In this document: in pieces, positions 1 through 8,256 of the stretch
How positions within the stretch are numbered: the first letter of the stretch is position 1
Layout: each line of letters begins with the position of its first letter
Assembly (NCBI RefSeq): GCF_004795015.1
Contig: NZ_SSBI01000027.1
Span: forward strand, 40,085 to 104,084
Source: Streptomyces sp. A1277
GTDB taxonomy: Bacteria; Actinomycetota; Actinomycetes; Streptomycetales; Streptomycetaceae
Length of the DNA: 64,000 nt
Reading direction: 5' to 3'
Notes under the pieces: model-generated
Databases searched by the model: none
What the model saw: only the letters and a program-made list of their open reading frames with translations
What the model was told of the DNA's origin: nothing
Position numbers and translations under genes: made by a program

Positions 1-63
1 GCCATCGCGGCCCTGTGCCTGGCGCTGGTCACGAGTTTCAGGTCCGGGCGGCGTCCGCACTGA
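1..63 (+). CDS. C-terminal end of a membrane protein (partial)
   Basis: The first 20 codons read in one open frame to a TGA at 61-63. They encode a hydrophobic stretch (AIAALCLALV) followed by a basic tail (SFRSGRRPH), which looks like the last membrane segment and cytoplasmic tail of an integral membrane protein. The gene begins left of the window. Its stop lies inside the 3' end of the convergent flippase-like gene, so the two would overlap by 26 bases. In an exopolysaccharide locus an O-antigen-ligase/polymerase-like protein would fit, but nothing visible proves it. Confidence 0.45.
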   Translation, partial: AIAALCLALVTSFRSGRRPH

Positions 64-1276
64 CGGGGGCCTCGGCCCGCCCGCCGTCGCGGGTCAGCCG
101 GGCCACCCGGGTCCAGGTGGCGACGGCCTTGCAGACGGACCCCAGGCACAGGCCCCAGGCCGCGCCCATCACCCCGCCGAGCAGGTAGCCCCCGGTGAGG
201 AAGGCGACCGCGGCGAGCGAGAAGACCACCTGGATGGAGAGCGTGGTGCGCGGGTCGAGGAGCCGGAGGGCGAGGAGCCCGCAGGTGCCGACGGCCATCG
301 CCGCGTACTGGCTGCCGGTGGCCGGGAGCAGCGCCGCCGCGGTGGGCCAGGTGGCGCCCAGCAGGTGGCGGCCGGCGGAGCCGGGCAGCAGGGCCAGGAC
401 GGTGGCCCAGCCGGCCGCGGTCAGGGCCAGGACGGCGGCCAGCGCGGCGGTGGCGCGCACCCTGAGCCGGTCGGTGGCGAGCCGTCCCAGGAGCGGGGGG
501 CCGAACCCGGTGGCGGAGGTGAACAGCACGTTGAGCGGGCCGAAGAGGGTGGTGGCGCCGCGCAGGGCGCCGACGACGAGGGGGTTGCCGACCGCTCCGA
601 GGCCGAGCACGGACAGCTGTGAGGTGGCGTTGCCCACGCCGAACTCGACGACGAACCGCCGGCCGAGGTGCCCCTTGCCCAGCAGCGGACGCAGGGTCAC
701 CGGGCAGCCTGCGGTCCTGCGGTGCAGTGCGGTCGCCGACAGCAGCAGCGCGGGCAGGGCGGAGAGCCCCCAGACGGCGATCAGCCGGGCGGCCGGCGCC
801 CCGTGCGGCTGCACGGCCAGCGCGCCGATGACGCAGACGAGCCGGAGGGTGTCGGCGGCGAGCGCCAGGTGCTGGGCGTGCAGGGTGGCGAAGGCGTAGC
901 GGGTGGTGTCCTGTCCGAGGACGACGGGCAGCACGAGCCCCAGCGTCATCAGGGCCTGTGCGGTGGCGCCGGGCGGCAGCGCGCAGACGGCGGCGAGGAG
1001 GCCGCCGAGCAGGGAGGCGGCGAGCAGGGTGAAGCAGGCGGCGGACCGGCAGGCGCCGCGGGTGTCCTCGCCGTCACCCCGGCGCAGGACGAGCGGCTGG
1101 CCCGTGTAGGCGCCGGACACGCCGAGCAGCACGGTGAAGACGAGATAGACGGCGGAGAAACGGGCGAAGCCGGCGACGGTGGAGAGCCGGGCGGCGACCA
1201 CGAGGACCAGGATGTTGGTGAGGGCCGCCACCCCCTGGTCCGCGATCGAGCAGACGATCGCGGTGCGGGCTCTCAT
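38..1276 (-). CDS. polysaccharide flippase-like membrane protein
   Basis: This 412-residue protein is almost entirely hydrophobic, with roughly a dozen predicted membrane segments broken by short Arg-rich loops. It resembles the Wzx / oligosaccharide flippase type that moves lipid-linked sugar units across the membrane. The family call rests on overall architecture and on context, because no sharp motif is visible. The ATG at 1276 overlaps the stop of the upstream Wzz/Wzc-like gene by four bases (ATGA), so I chose this start over a much longer open frame that runs through the neighbour. It is the last gene of a three-gene minus-strand operon with the glycosyltransferase and the chain-length protein. 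Confidence 0.7.
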   Translation of the reverse strand: MRARTAIVCSIADQGVAALTNILVLVVAARLSTVAGFARFSAVYLVFTVLLGVSGAYTGQPLVLRRGDGEDTRGACRSAACFTLLAASLLGGLLAAVCALPPGATAQALMTLGLVLPVVLGQDTTRYAFATLHAQHLALAADTLRLVCVIGALAVQPHGAPAARLIAVWGLSALPALLLSATALHRRTAGCPVTLRPLLGKGHLGRRFVVEFGVGNATSQLSVLGLGAVGNPLVVGALRGATTLFGPLNVLFTSATGFGPPLLGRLATDRLRVRATAALAAVLALTAAGWATVLALLPGSAGRHLLGATWPTAAALLPATGSQYAAMAVGTCGLLALRLLDPRTTLSIQVVFSLAAVAFLTGGYLLGGVMGAAWGLCLGSVCKAVATWTRVARLTRDGGRAEAPVSADAART

Positions 1277-3003
1277 CTGCGTCCCGCGGCGCTGTTGCGA
1301 CCGCTGCCGCCGCGTCCGGGGCCGCCGTCCACGGTGCGCAGACCCAGTGTCTCGGCGGGGTCGCCGGTGCGGCCCGACGGGTCGGGCCCGCCGTAGCGGC
1401 CCCGGTCGGTGCGGTCCGGCCCGGCCGGCTGCCGGGCCCGGCGTGCGGCGGCCTTGCGGCGGGCCCGCCGCGCCGGCCGGCCGTATCCGGGGTGGAGCAG
1501 GGTGCCGAGCACCGAGCCGCCGGCCGCGCCGATGATCTCGCGGATGCGTTCCAGGTCGCTGCGGTGCACCTCGCGCGGCTGGCAGACGACCACGACGCCT
1601 TCGACCCGGTCGATGAGCGCGACGGCGTCGGCGTACGAGAGGACAGGCGGGGCGAGCACGATGACGACCGCCCCGGGCCGGCCGCCCTCGGCGAGGATGC
1701 GGGTGACGGGCTCGGAGGTCAGGGCACGCGGCACGTTGTCGGTGCGGCGGCCGGCGACCAGGGTGAAGGCGCCCGAGCCGGGCACGTCCACGTTGCCGCG
1801 GCTGTCGGAGGGCCAGTTCCGGTCCTCGTGGCCGGTCGCCCAGTGGGGCCCCCGGCCGGGGGCGGCGCCGAGGTCGCCGGCCAGGGACGGGGTGCGCAGA
1901 TCGGCCTCGACCAGCAGGACGTCCCGGCCCATCTCGGCGAAGGCGGCGGCCAGGTTGACGGCGGCCGCCTTCGCGGTGTCGTTGTCGCCCCGGGGGGCGG
2001 TGACCAGGAGGCGGCGGCGTTCGGCGAAGGAGGGGTCGTACGCGAGGCGGAAGGCGACCGCCCGGTACTCCTCGGCGAGCCTGCTGCCGGGGCGTCCGAT
2101 CGCGAGCAGGGTGCGGGCCGCCGCGCGCTCCCGGGGCAGGGTGCCGAGCAGCGGGGCGCCGAGTGAGCGGACGAGTTCCCTGGTGGAGCGGACGGCCGGG
2201 TCGAAAACGAGCCGCACCCATGACATCAGCAGGCCGAGGGCGAGTCCGACGACGCCGCCGAGGCCGAGCAGCAGGGGCAGCCCCGCCCCGGTGGGGTGCT
2301 GCGGGGCGACGGGCTTCTTGTTGAGGTAGCCGGGTGTGGTGTCCAGGGCGCGCAGTTCGGAGATCTTCTGGTTGAGCGCGGAGATGGCGACGATGAGGTT
2401 GGCCCGTGCGCTGGTGACGTCGTCGCCCCCGGTGCCGGTCTCCTGCTCGGCGAGCCGGTCGCGCTGTTCGGTGAGCGGCCCCAGCTGGGCGCGGTAGCCG
2501 TCGATCATGTTGTCGATGCTGTCCTCGGTGCGCTCCCTGCGTATCTCCAGGTATGCCTCGGCGAGGGCCTGGGCCCGGGCCCTGGCCTGTTCGGGGGTGC
2601 GGCCGGTGTAGGAGAACTTGAGGACGAGGGTGTTGGGCGGGTTGGTGACCTGGAGCCCGGAGAGCAGTCTGCCGACCTCCACGGTGTCGCCCTGCTTGGT
2701 GAGGGTGCCGGCCGCCACCGTGCCGACGGCGTCGCTGACGGCGGTCTGGCGTTCGGAGCCGATGTTGATGCCCTTGTCGGCGGAGGCGCCGGCGGCGAAC
2801 GGGTCGGAGGTGGCGGAGCGCACGGACACCTCGCCGGTCGCGGCGTAGGTGTCCTCGCCGCTCAGGGCGAGCCAGCCGCTGCCGAGGAGGCCCACGAGCA
2901 CACCGATGACGAGGAGGGTCCGGTAGCGCAGGAGCTGGCGGAACTGGTCCCGGAGCAGCGCGGGCTCGTCCTGGTCGTCCAGCGCGCGGATCGGATGGGT
3001 CAC
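1273..3003 (-). CDS. Wzz/Wzc-like polysaccharide chain-length protein with degenerate kinase domain
   Basis: A 576-residue protein. The N-terminus (about residues 1-260) is a Wzz-type chain-length region: a first membrane segment near 30-48, a long partly coiled-coil extracytoplasmic part, and a second segment near 245-265. Residues about 290-520 are related to the BY-kinase/Wzc ATPase domain, but its nucleotide motifs are altered. The Walker A position reads APRGDNDTAKA instead of GxxxxGK[ST], Walker A' reads LLVEADLR, and the Walker B region reads VIVLAPP with Ala in place of the usual Asp. The Arg/Gly-rich C-terminus has only one Tyr, not a Tyr cluster. It probably controls polymer length or export without being an active tyrosine kinase. 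The start overlaps the upstream glycosyltransferase stop (ATGA, 3000-3003). Confidence 0.8.
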   Translation of the reverse strand: MTHPIRALDDQDEPALLRDQFRQLLRYRTLLVIGVLVGLLGSGWLALSGEDTYAATGEVSVRSATSDPFAAGASADKGINIGSERQTAVSDAVGTVAAGTLTKQGDTVEVGRLLSGLQVTNPPNTLVLKFSYTGRTPEQARARAQALAEAYLEIRRERTEDSIDNMIDGYRAQLGPLTEQRDRLAEQETGTGGDDVTSARANLIVAISALNQKISELRALDTTPGYLNKKPVAPQHPTGAGLPLLLGLGGVVGLALGLLMSWVRLVFDPAVRSTRELVRSLGAPLLGTLPRERAAARTLLAIGRPGSRLAEEYRAVAFRLAYDPSFAERRRLLVTAPRGDNDTAKAAAVNLAAAFAEMGRDVLLVEADLRTPSLAGDLGAAPGRGPHWATGHEDRNWPSDSRGNVDVPGSGAFTLVAGRRTDNVPRALTSEPVTRILAEGGRPGAVVIVLAPPVLSYADAVALIDRVEGVVVVCQPREVHRSDLERIREIIGAAGGSVLGTLLHPGYGRPARRARRKAAARRARQPAGPDRTDRGRYGGPDPSGRTGDPAETLGLRTVDGGPGRGGSGRNSAAGRR

Positions 3004-4262
3004 GGGCGTGGTCTCCCTCGGTCGTCCTGAAGGGCCTCGGTGAGCAGGGCGTCGAAGCGGGCGAGCGCGGCCTCCCGGCCGAGGTGGCGGGCCACGTACC
3101 GCGGCCCGCGCGCGCCGAGTTCACCGGCCTCGGCGGGTGACTCGACGAGCTTGCGGACGGCGCCGAGCACCGCCGCCGGGTCCTCGGGGGCGACGAGGAG
3201 TCCGGCCCCGGAGCGGCGCACCTCCTGGGCGGTGCCGCCCTCCTCGGCCACGGAGGCGACGACGGGGCGTCCCGAGACGAAGTAGGAGGTCAGCTTGGAG
3301 GGCACGCTCATGTCGAGCACCGAGGCGCGCTGGGTGACGGCGAGGACGTCGGCGGCGGCCAGGACGTCGGTGAACTCCTCGGTGTCGGCCGGTGGCAGGA
3401 AGTCGAGGTTGGGCAGCCCGGCCGCCCGGGCCCACAGGGCGTCGCGCTGATTGCCGTCGCCCATCAGGACGAAGCGGATCTCCGGGGCGAGCCGGGCCGC
3501 GTCGACCAGGACCTCCAGGCCCTGTTTGAGGCCCATGTTGCCGGAGTGCAGGACGACCGGTGTGCTCTCGCACCAGCCGAGCCGGGCCCTGGTCGCCGCC
3601 CGGTCGGCCGAGGGCGCCCGCACATGGCTCCAGTTGGGCACGAGGCGGATGCGTCCGGGGTCGACCCCGTAGGCGGTGACGCGCGGGACGAAGCTCTCGT
3701 GGATGACGCCGACGAGGGTGGCGGCGCCCAGTGCGTACCGCTCGGCCCGGGAGGCGAGGGCCGCCGCCCGGTCGCCGCCCCGGATGCCGCTCTGGGCGGC
3801 GGCCGCGCCCATCAGGTCCTGGACGACGGGGAGGTAGGGCACCCGGTGGCGGCGGGCGAGCCGGGCGCCGATGACACCGCCGGCGAGGCTGGGCATCTGG
3901 GAGATCACCGCGTCGGGCCGCACCCCGGGCGGTGCGAGGAGGCCGTGCGCGAGGACGCTCGCCTCGAACGCGGCCCTGCGTAACGCGCTCTGCCGGGGCG
4001 GCACGTAGTGGCGCCGCCGGTGGACCGTGACGCCGGCGCGGTGCTCCTCGGTCCGCCACACCCCCCGGTAGGGCTCCTCGGTCCGCCAGGACGGGTAGTG
4101 CGGCATGCCCGTCAGCACATGGGTGTCGGCACCCGAAGCGGCCCAGTGCTCGGCGAGCTGGGCGGCGTACGGACCGATGCCGGTCAGCTCCGGCGCGTAG
4201 TTGGTGGAGACCACCAGCAGGCGGCGGTGCTCCAGCGGTCTGCCGTGCTCTTCGTCTGCCAT
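3000..4262 (-). CDS. GT4-type glycosyltransferase, WcaI-like
   Basis: A 420-residue GT-B fold enzyme of the WcaI-like glycosyltransferase 4 group, which transfers a sugar from a nucleotide donor to a growing lipid-linked exopolysaccharide unit. The N-terminal domain opens with LLVVSTNYAPELTGIGPYA, typical of this group. The C-terminal nucleotide-binding domain has VVLHSGNMGLKQGLE, LMGDG and the acidic donor-site region near SVPSKLTSY. It is the first gene of the three-gene exopolysaccharide operon; GGAAGGG lies a short distance upstream of the ATG at 4262. Codon 94 (plus-strand bases 3981-3983) is a TTA leucine codon, rare in Streptomyces and dependent on the bldA tRNA, so the whole operon may be developmentally gated at translation. 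Confidence 0.85.
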   Translation of the reverse strand: MADEEHGRPLEHRRLLVVSTNYAPELTGIGPYAAQLAEHWAASGADTHVLTGMPHYPSWRTEEPYRGVWRTEEHRAGVTVHRRRHYVPPRQSALRRAAFEASVLAHGLLAPPGVRPDAVISQMPSLAGGVIGARLARRHRVPYLPVVQDLMGAAAAQSGIRGGDRAAALASRAERYALGAATLVGVIHESFVPRVTAYGVDPGRIRLVPNWSHVRAPSADRAATRARLGWCESTPVVLHSGNMGLKQGLEVLVDAARLAPEIRFVLMGDGNQRDALWARAAGLPNLDFLPPADTEEFTDVLAAADVLAVTQRASVLDMSVPSKLTSYFVSGRPVVASVAEEGGTAQEVRRSGAGLLVAPEDPAAVLGAVRKLVESPAEAGELGARGPRYVARHLGREAALARFDALLTEALQDDRGRPRP

Positions 4263-4475
4263 CGGACGATCGCCCTTCCCCCCGGAGCCACCGGTGTTCC
4301 ACCGAGGAACAGCCCCAAAAGCGAGCTTATCCGTTCACGAGATGAGCAAGTGGTCTTCACAGTAAGGTCGTTGCACCATCAACACCGATACCGAAATCCC
4401 ACCGGACCGGATGCCATGTCCGGAAGCCTTCCGGTGGGCGGCGGACATCACGTCCACCGTGGGGGGAGAGAACGG

Positions 4476-4922
4476 ATGGTGCACAGGGTCGGCTACGCGC
4501 CGGGGGTCTACGACCTGTTCCACGTGGGTCACCTCAACATCCTTCGGCATGCCCGCAGCCAGTGCGACTACCTGGTGGCGGGGGTCGTCTCGGACGAGAT
4601 GGCCGCACTGGCGAAGGGACACCGGCCGGTGATCCCGCTGCCGGAGCGGCTGGAGATCGTACGCAGCGTGCGGTACGTGGACGCCGCGTTCGTCGAGACG
4701 GTCCCGGACAAGGTCGAGACGTGGCAGCAGGTCAGGTTCGACGTCATCTTCAAGGGGGACGACTGGCGGGACACGGACAAGGGCAGGCGGCTCGAACGCG
4801 ACTTCGCCGAGGTGGGCGTGGAGGTCGTCTACTTCCCGTACACCGTGCACACGTCCAGCACCCAGCTGCGCCGGGCGCTGGACACGCTGGTCACTGCGCC
4901 CGGAGCGCTCTCAGCTCCCTGA
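4476..4922 (+). CDS. glycerol-3-phosphate cytidylyltransferase-like protein
   Basis: A 148-residue nucleotidyltransferase of the TagD / cytidylyltransferase type. The HxGH signature is present as HVGHL close to the N-terminus (YAPGVYDLFHVGHLNI), and the second signature region appears near the end as HTSSTQLRR. Family members form CDP-glycerol or related CDP-alcohols from CTP. The start is set by a G-rich Shine-Dalgarno (GGGGGGAG, 4461-4468) just before ATG 4476; longer in-frame starts lack this. The last 32 bases overlap the convergent CDP-alcohol phosphatidyltransferase gene. It may provide an activated alcohol phosphate for a wall or capsule polymer made by the neighbouring genes. The exact substrate cannot be told from sequence. 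Confidence 0.85.
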   Translation: MVHRVGYAPGVYDLFHVGHLNILRHARSQCDYLVAGVVSDEMAALAKGHRPVIPLPERLEIVRSVRYVDAAFVETVPDKVETWQQVRFDVIFKGDDWRDTDKGRRLERDFAEVGVEVVYFPYTVHTSSTQLRRALDTLVTAPGALSAP

Positions 4923-5625
4923 ACCACTTGCCGAGGAACAGCGCGAGGAACACCGCGTGCACGGCGGCGAGTAGGGCGTATCCGGCCCGGAAGGCCCTCT
5001 CGTCGCCGAGCAGCAGGAACACCAGGCAGAACACCCCGTAGTCGGCGGGCAGCAACGCCACCGCGCGCAGCCGGGAGGCCGGCGGGGGGCCGGCCGCCGG
5101 GCTCTTCGGCGCGCTGCGGGCCGCCGCCTTGCCGAGCTGTTCCCGCAGGAGTCCGGCGCAGAAGGTCAGCACGGCGACGAACAGGAAACCGAGCGGCAGA
5201 AGCAGCCAGCCGTCGGACGGCAGCGCGAAGTAGCGGTGGAACGAGATGAGTACGGCGGTGTGGACGAGGATCATCTTGGCGCAGTCCACGACATGGTCCA
5301 GCCATTCGCCGTCCGGGCCGCCGCGTCCGGTCAGCCGGGCGAGCTGCCCGTCGGCCGAGTCGAGGGCAAAGCCCACGGCGAGCCCCAGGTAGACCAGCAC
5401 GGCCGGCCATGGTCCGGGGCGGGCCAGCGCCACACCCGCCAAGGCGGCGAACGTGAACGCCGCGCTGACGAGCGTGACTTGATTGGGCGTCATCCCCAGC
5501 CGGAAGGCGGCGGCGGCGAAGATCCGCCCGGCCGGCCGGTTCACGTACCGCGAGTAGAGCGACACCCCCTTGGCCGGCTTCTGCGCTCCGCGCAGTTCCC
5601 GCAGCACCGTCGACGTGCTTTCCAT
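4891..5625 (-). CDS. CDP-alcohol phosphatidyltransferase family protein
   Basis: A 244-residue integral membrane enzyme with the CDP-alcohol phosphotransferase signature DG-x2-AR-x8-G-x3-D-x3-D, seen as DSADGQLAR followed by GPDGEWLDHVVD at about residues 85-110. The two Asp pairs bind the metals that position the CDP-alcohol. Several further membrane segments follow. The product replaces CMP on a CDP-alcohol with an acceptor, giving a phospholipid or a phosphoinositol/phosphoglycerol-type head group. The start ATG at 5625 has a GGGGGG tract a few bases upstream. It overlaps the cytidylyltransferase tail to tail, which suggests, but does not prove, a shared pathway. Confidence 0.85.
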   Translation of the reverse strand: MESTSTVLRELRGAQKPAKGVSLYSRYVNRPAGRIFAAAAFRLGMTPNQVTLVSAAFTFAALAGVALARPGPWPAVLVYLGLAVGFALDSADGQLARLTGRGGPDGEWLDHVVDCAKMILVHTAVLISFHRYFALPSDGWLLLPLGFLFVAVLTFCAGLLREQLGKAAARSAPKSPAAGPPPASRLRAVALLPADYGVFCLVFLLLGDERAFRAGYALLAAVHAVFLALFLGKWFRELRALRAQ

Positions 5626-5738
5626 ACGCCCCCCAGCGTGTCGGCGTTCCGCACCGGAGCCGCATCATGGCACGGGCCGCCCCCTCGCACGGGCGGGATC
5701 GCCCCACTGGGTGGGTGTACGGGGGCGGTTGGCCGGAT

Positions 5739-5775
5739 CACGCCGCAGGCCGGGGCTCCCCCGGCCTGCGGCGTG
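5739..5775 (-). terminator. perfect 17-bp hairpin terminator of the RNase HI gene
   Basis: Bases 5739-5755 and 5759-5775 form a perfect 17-bp GC-rich stem with a three-base loop (CTC). It begins 18 bases past the RNase HI stop. No U tract follows on either strand, as is common for Streptomyces terminators. It could also stop read-through towards the CDP-alcohol phosphatidyltransferase promoter. Confidence 0.8.
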
Positions 5776-5792
5776 CGGTCACGCGGAGGCGA

Positions 5793-6509
5793 TCAAACGG
5801 AGGCGGTCCGGCACTCCGGGTGGCCCCAGCCGTGGTCGTTCTTAGCGATCATGTCCTTGGCGGCGTACGGCTTTCCGCAGTGGCACCGGCCGGCGAACTT
5901 GGCCCGGATGGTGGCGCCCGGGCGCCCCGCACCGCCCGTCTTCTTCGCCGCGCTTCCGGTCCTCTTCACCGCCGCTCCGGTCCGCCGTCCCTCGGTGGCG
6001 CGGGAGGGCGCGGGGACGGGTGTGGCCGAGCCGTGCGAGGTCCCGGCGGCCTGCTGCGTGACGGCGACCTCGCTGGCGGCCTGGTCGGCGAGTGCGTTCA
6101 GCGGGTCGCCGTCCACCTGGTGGGCCGGCACGTAGACGAACCGCACGGTCCGCTCACCGAGGAGCTCGTCGATGCGGGTCACCAGCTCGCGGTTGGCGAC
6201 GGGTTTGCCGGCCGAGGTCTTCCAGCCGTTGCGCTTCCAGCCGGGCAGCCACTTGGTGACCGCGTTCATCGCGTACTGCGAGTCCATCCGCACTTCGAGC
6301 GACACGTCGGTGCCGACCGACTCCAGCAGCTCCTGGAGGGCGGTGAGCTCGGCGACGTTGTTCGTGGCGGTGCCGAGCGGCCCCGCCTCCCACCGCTGCG
6401 GTACGCCCTCGGCGTCGGCCACCACATAGGCCCAGGCGGCGGGCCCCGGATTACCCTTCGACGCCCCGTCACACGCGGCGATCATGCGCTCGTTCATACC
6501 CTCGATCAT
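5793..6509 (-). CDS. rnhA: ribonuclease HI with C-terminal Cys/His tail
   Basis: Ribonuclease HI, which cleaves the RNA strand of RNA-DNA hybrids. The four acidic active-site positions are visible: Asp in ACDGASKGNPGP, Glu in NNVAELTAL, Asp in RMDSQYAMN and Asp in NALADQAA. The catalytic domain takes about 150 residues. A basic linker rich in Ala/Lys/Arg/Gly follows, then a C-terminal segment with CHCGKPY and HPEC, a CxC...HxxxC pattern that could hold a metal. Three clustered ATGs (6509, 6497, 6485) are possible starts. None has a clearly better ribosome site, and 6497 is the one most similar to homologues as I remember them. The gene stands alone, with its own terminator. Confidence 0.85.
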   Translation of the reverse strand: MIEGMNERMIAACDGASKGNPGPAAWAYVVADAEGVPQRWEAGPLGTATNNVAELTALQELLESVGTDVSLEVRMDSQYAMNAVTKWLPGWKRNGWKTSAGKPVANRELVTRIDELLGERTVRFVYVPAHQVDGDPLNALADQAASEVAVTQQAAGTSHGSATPVPAPSRATEGRRTGAAVKRTGSAAKKTGGAGRPGATIRAKFAGRCHCGKPYAAKDMIAKNDHGWGHPECRTASV

Positions 6510-6646
6510 GCCAGCGCCCCGGCCCGGCTCCGGCACCCTCCCCCACCTGCGGCCATCACGGTGTGTGAAGCTTCGTCGTGCGTTGCTCACGGTGCGCTGC
6601 TTCTCTGAAGGAGCCCGCTCTTCCCTACCGTCCCCGAGGAGTGACG

Positions 6647-6829
6647 ATGAGCGTTGCACGAGAGAACGACCGAGCTCAGCAGATGCGCGAGAAGGCCCGG
6701 CACATGACCGAGGCCGCGGAGCGCACCAGCGACCCGGAGCAGCGCCGCCGGCTCCAGGAGAAGGCCCGGAAGCTGCGGGAGCAGAGCGAGCAGCAGGACG
6801 GCCGGGAGAACAGCGGCCTCCCCGTGTAG
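6647..6829 (+). CDS. small charged helical protein, DUF6381-like
   Basis: A 60-residue, highly charged protein (MSVARENDRAQQMREKAR...) made of Arg/Glu/Gln-rich heptads, so probably one or two long helices. I recognise it as resembling the small DUF6381-type proteins of Streptomyces, whose function is not known to me. The ATG at 6647 is preceded by GAGGAG at 6636-6641. It is divergent from RNase HI and about 150 bases upstream of the SDR gene, and shows no operon link. Confidence 0.7.
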   Translation: MSVARENDRAQQMREKARHMTEAAERTSDPEQRRRLQEKARKLREQSEQQDGRENSGLPV

Positions 6830-6978
6830 CGGCACCGCACACAGACCGGTGGACTGTCACTCTTCCATGAGTGGGTGGCAGTCCACCGGCGCGTTTCCGG
6901 GGTGCACGGGCCCCGCGCCGGACGGTTGATCGTCCCGCCTACGATGGCGGCACTACGGCGAAGAGTGAGGGGCCTGCC

Positions 6979-7713
6979 ATGAACAGCCGACGTGTCACCG
7001 TGGTCACCGGCGGCAGCCGCGGCATCGGTGCGGCGGTCTGCGTACGACTGGCGGACGAGGGCCATGACATCGCGCTGGCCTACCGCTCGGACTCGGCGGC
7101 CGCGGAGTCCGTCGCCGAGGCGGTACGCGGGAGCGGCCGGCGTTGCGTGACGGTCCGGGTCGACACGGCCGACGAGACGGACGTGGACCGGCTCTTCGAC
7201 ACCGCCACCGCCGAGTTGGGTCCGGTCACCGGCCTGGTCAACAACGCGGGCATGAGCGGCCCGGTGGGCCCGCTGGCCGACGCCGACGCGGCGGGGATGC
7301 GGCGCGCCCTGGAGGTCAACGTCCTCGGGTACCTGCTCTGCGCGCGGCGTGCGGTGCGCGACATGACGCGTACGGGCGGCGGGTCCGTCGTGAACGTGTC
7401 CTCAGCCGCCGCCACGTTGGGCAGCCCCGGCGAGTACGTGCACTACGCCGCCGCCAAGGGGGCCGTCGACACGATGACTATCGGCCTGTCCAAGGAGGTC
7501 GGTCCGGCCGGCATCCGCGTCAACGCCGTGGCACCCGGCGTGATCCGCACCGGCTTCCACGCGGACCCCGAACGGCCGGACAAGCTCGGCCCCGGCACCC
7601 CGCTGGGCCGCCCGGGCCTGCCCGAGGAGATCGCGGGCGCCGTCGCCTGGCTGCTCTCGGACGACGCGTCGTACGCCACCGGAACGGTCCTGCGGGTGGC
7701 GGGCGGGCGCTGA
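6979..7713 (+). CDS. SDR-family oxidoreductase (FabG-like)
   Basis: A 244-residue classical short-chain dehydrogenase/reductase. The NADP(H)-binding TGGSRGIG motif is at residues about 10-17, NNAG follows in the middle, and the catalytic Ser, Tyr and Lys appear in NVSSAAA and YAAAKGA (here Y-x3-K). The C-terminal part has the usual VNAVAPGVIRT stretch. Such enzymes reduce a carbonyl or oxidise an alcohol. It resembles 3-oxoacyl reductases, but the substrate is not predictable. Start ATG 6979 follows a GTGAGGGG ribosome site. It is followed after 23 bases by the HAD-like gene on the same strand. Confidence 0.85.
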   Translation: MNSRRVTVVTGGSRGIGAAVCVRLADEGHDIALAYRSDSAAAESVAEAVRGSGRRCVTVRVDTADETDVDRLFDTATAELGPVTGLVNNAGMSGPVGPLADADAAGMRRALEVNVLGYLLCARRAVRDMTRTGGGSVVNVSSAAATLGSPGEYVHYAAAKGAVDTMTIGLSKEVGPAGIRVNAVAPGVIRTGFHADPERPDKLGPGTPLGRPGLPEEIAGAVAWLLSDDASYATGTVLRVAGGR

Positions 7714-7736
7714 CCGGTAGCGGGTACGGTGCTCCG

Positions 7737-8249
7737 GTGACGGCCGCGGACGCACTGCCCCTGCTCTTCCTCGACGTGGACGGCCCCCTCATCCCGTTCG
7801 GCCCGGGCGCCGGCGGCCACCGGACGTACCCGCGGGGCCCCCTCCCGCCCGGGGCGCATCCGCTGCTGGCCCGGATCGATCCGGGCCTCGGACCGCGGCT
7901 CGCCGCGCTGCCCTGCGAGCTGCTCTGGGCGACGACGTGGGCGGATGAGGCGAACACGGTCGTCGCGCCCCGGCTCGGGCTGCCGGAACTGGAAGTGGTC
8001 GCCGGGCCCGAGTCACCCGAGCAGGAGGAACGGGACGCGCGGGCCGGGCTGCACTGGAAGACGCGCGCGCTGGTGGGCCGGGCGGCCGGACGCGCCTTCG
8101 TCTGGGCCGACGACGAGATCACCGCGACGGACCGGCGCTGGGTGGCCGCCCGGCACACCGGTCCGGCCCTGCTGCACCGCGTCGATCCCGCCATCGGCCT
8201 GGCCGGCGCGGACCTGCGGCTGATCGACGCGTGGCTGCGGGCGGCGTGA
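7737..8249 (+). CDS. HAD-like hydrolase domain protein
   Basis: A 170-residue protein opening with LLFLDVDGPL, the DxDG nucleophile motif of haloacid dehalogenase-like hydrolases, and later showing ATTWADEAN and FVWADDEI, the latter matching the DD metal-binding motif near the C-terminus. It lacks an obvious large cap domain. It resembles the short HAD proteins of actinomycetes annotated as hypothetical or secreted. The GTG at 7737 is used because it comes directly after the SDR gene and starts just before the conserved core; no strong Shine-Dalgarno is visible. It converges on the UbiA-type gene, 7 bases away. Confidence 0.65.
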   Translation: MTAADALPLLFLDVDGPLIPFGPGAGGHRTYPRGPLPPGAHPLLARIDPGLGPRLAALPCELLWATTWADEANTVVAPRLGLPELEVVAGPESPEQEERDARAGLHWKTRALVGRAAGRAFVWADDEITATDRRWVAARHTGPALLHRVDPAIGLAGADLRLIDAWLRAA

Positions 8250-8256
8250 CATCCCC

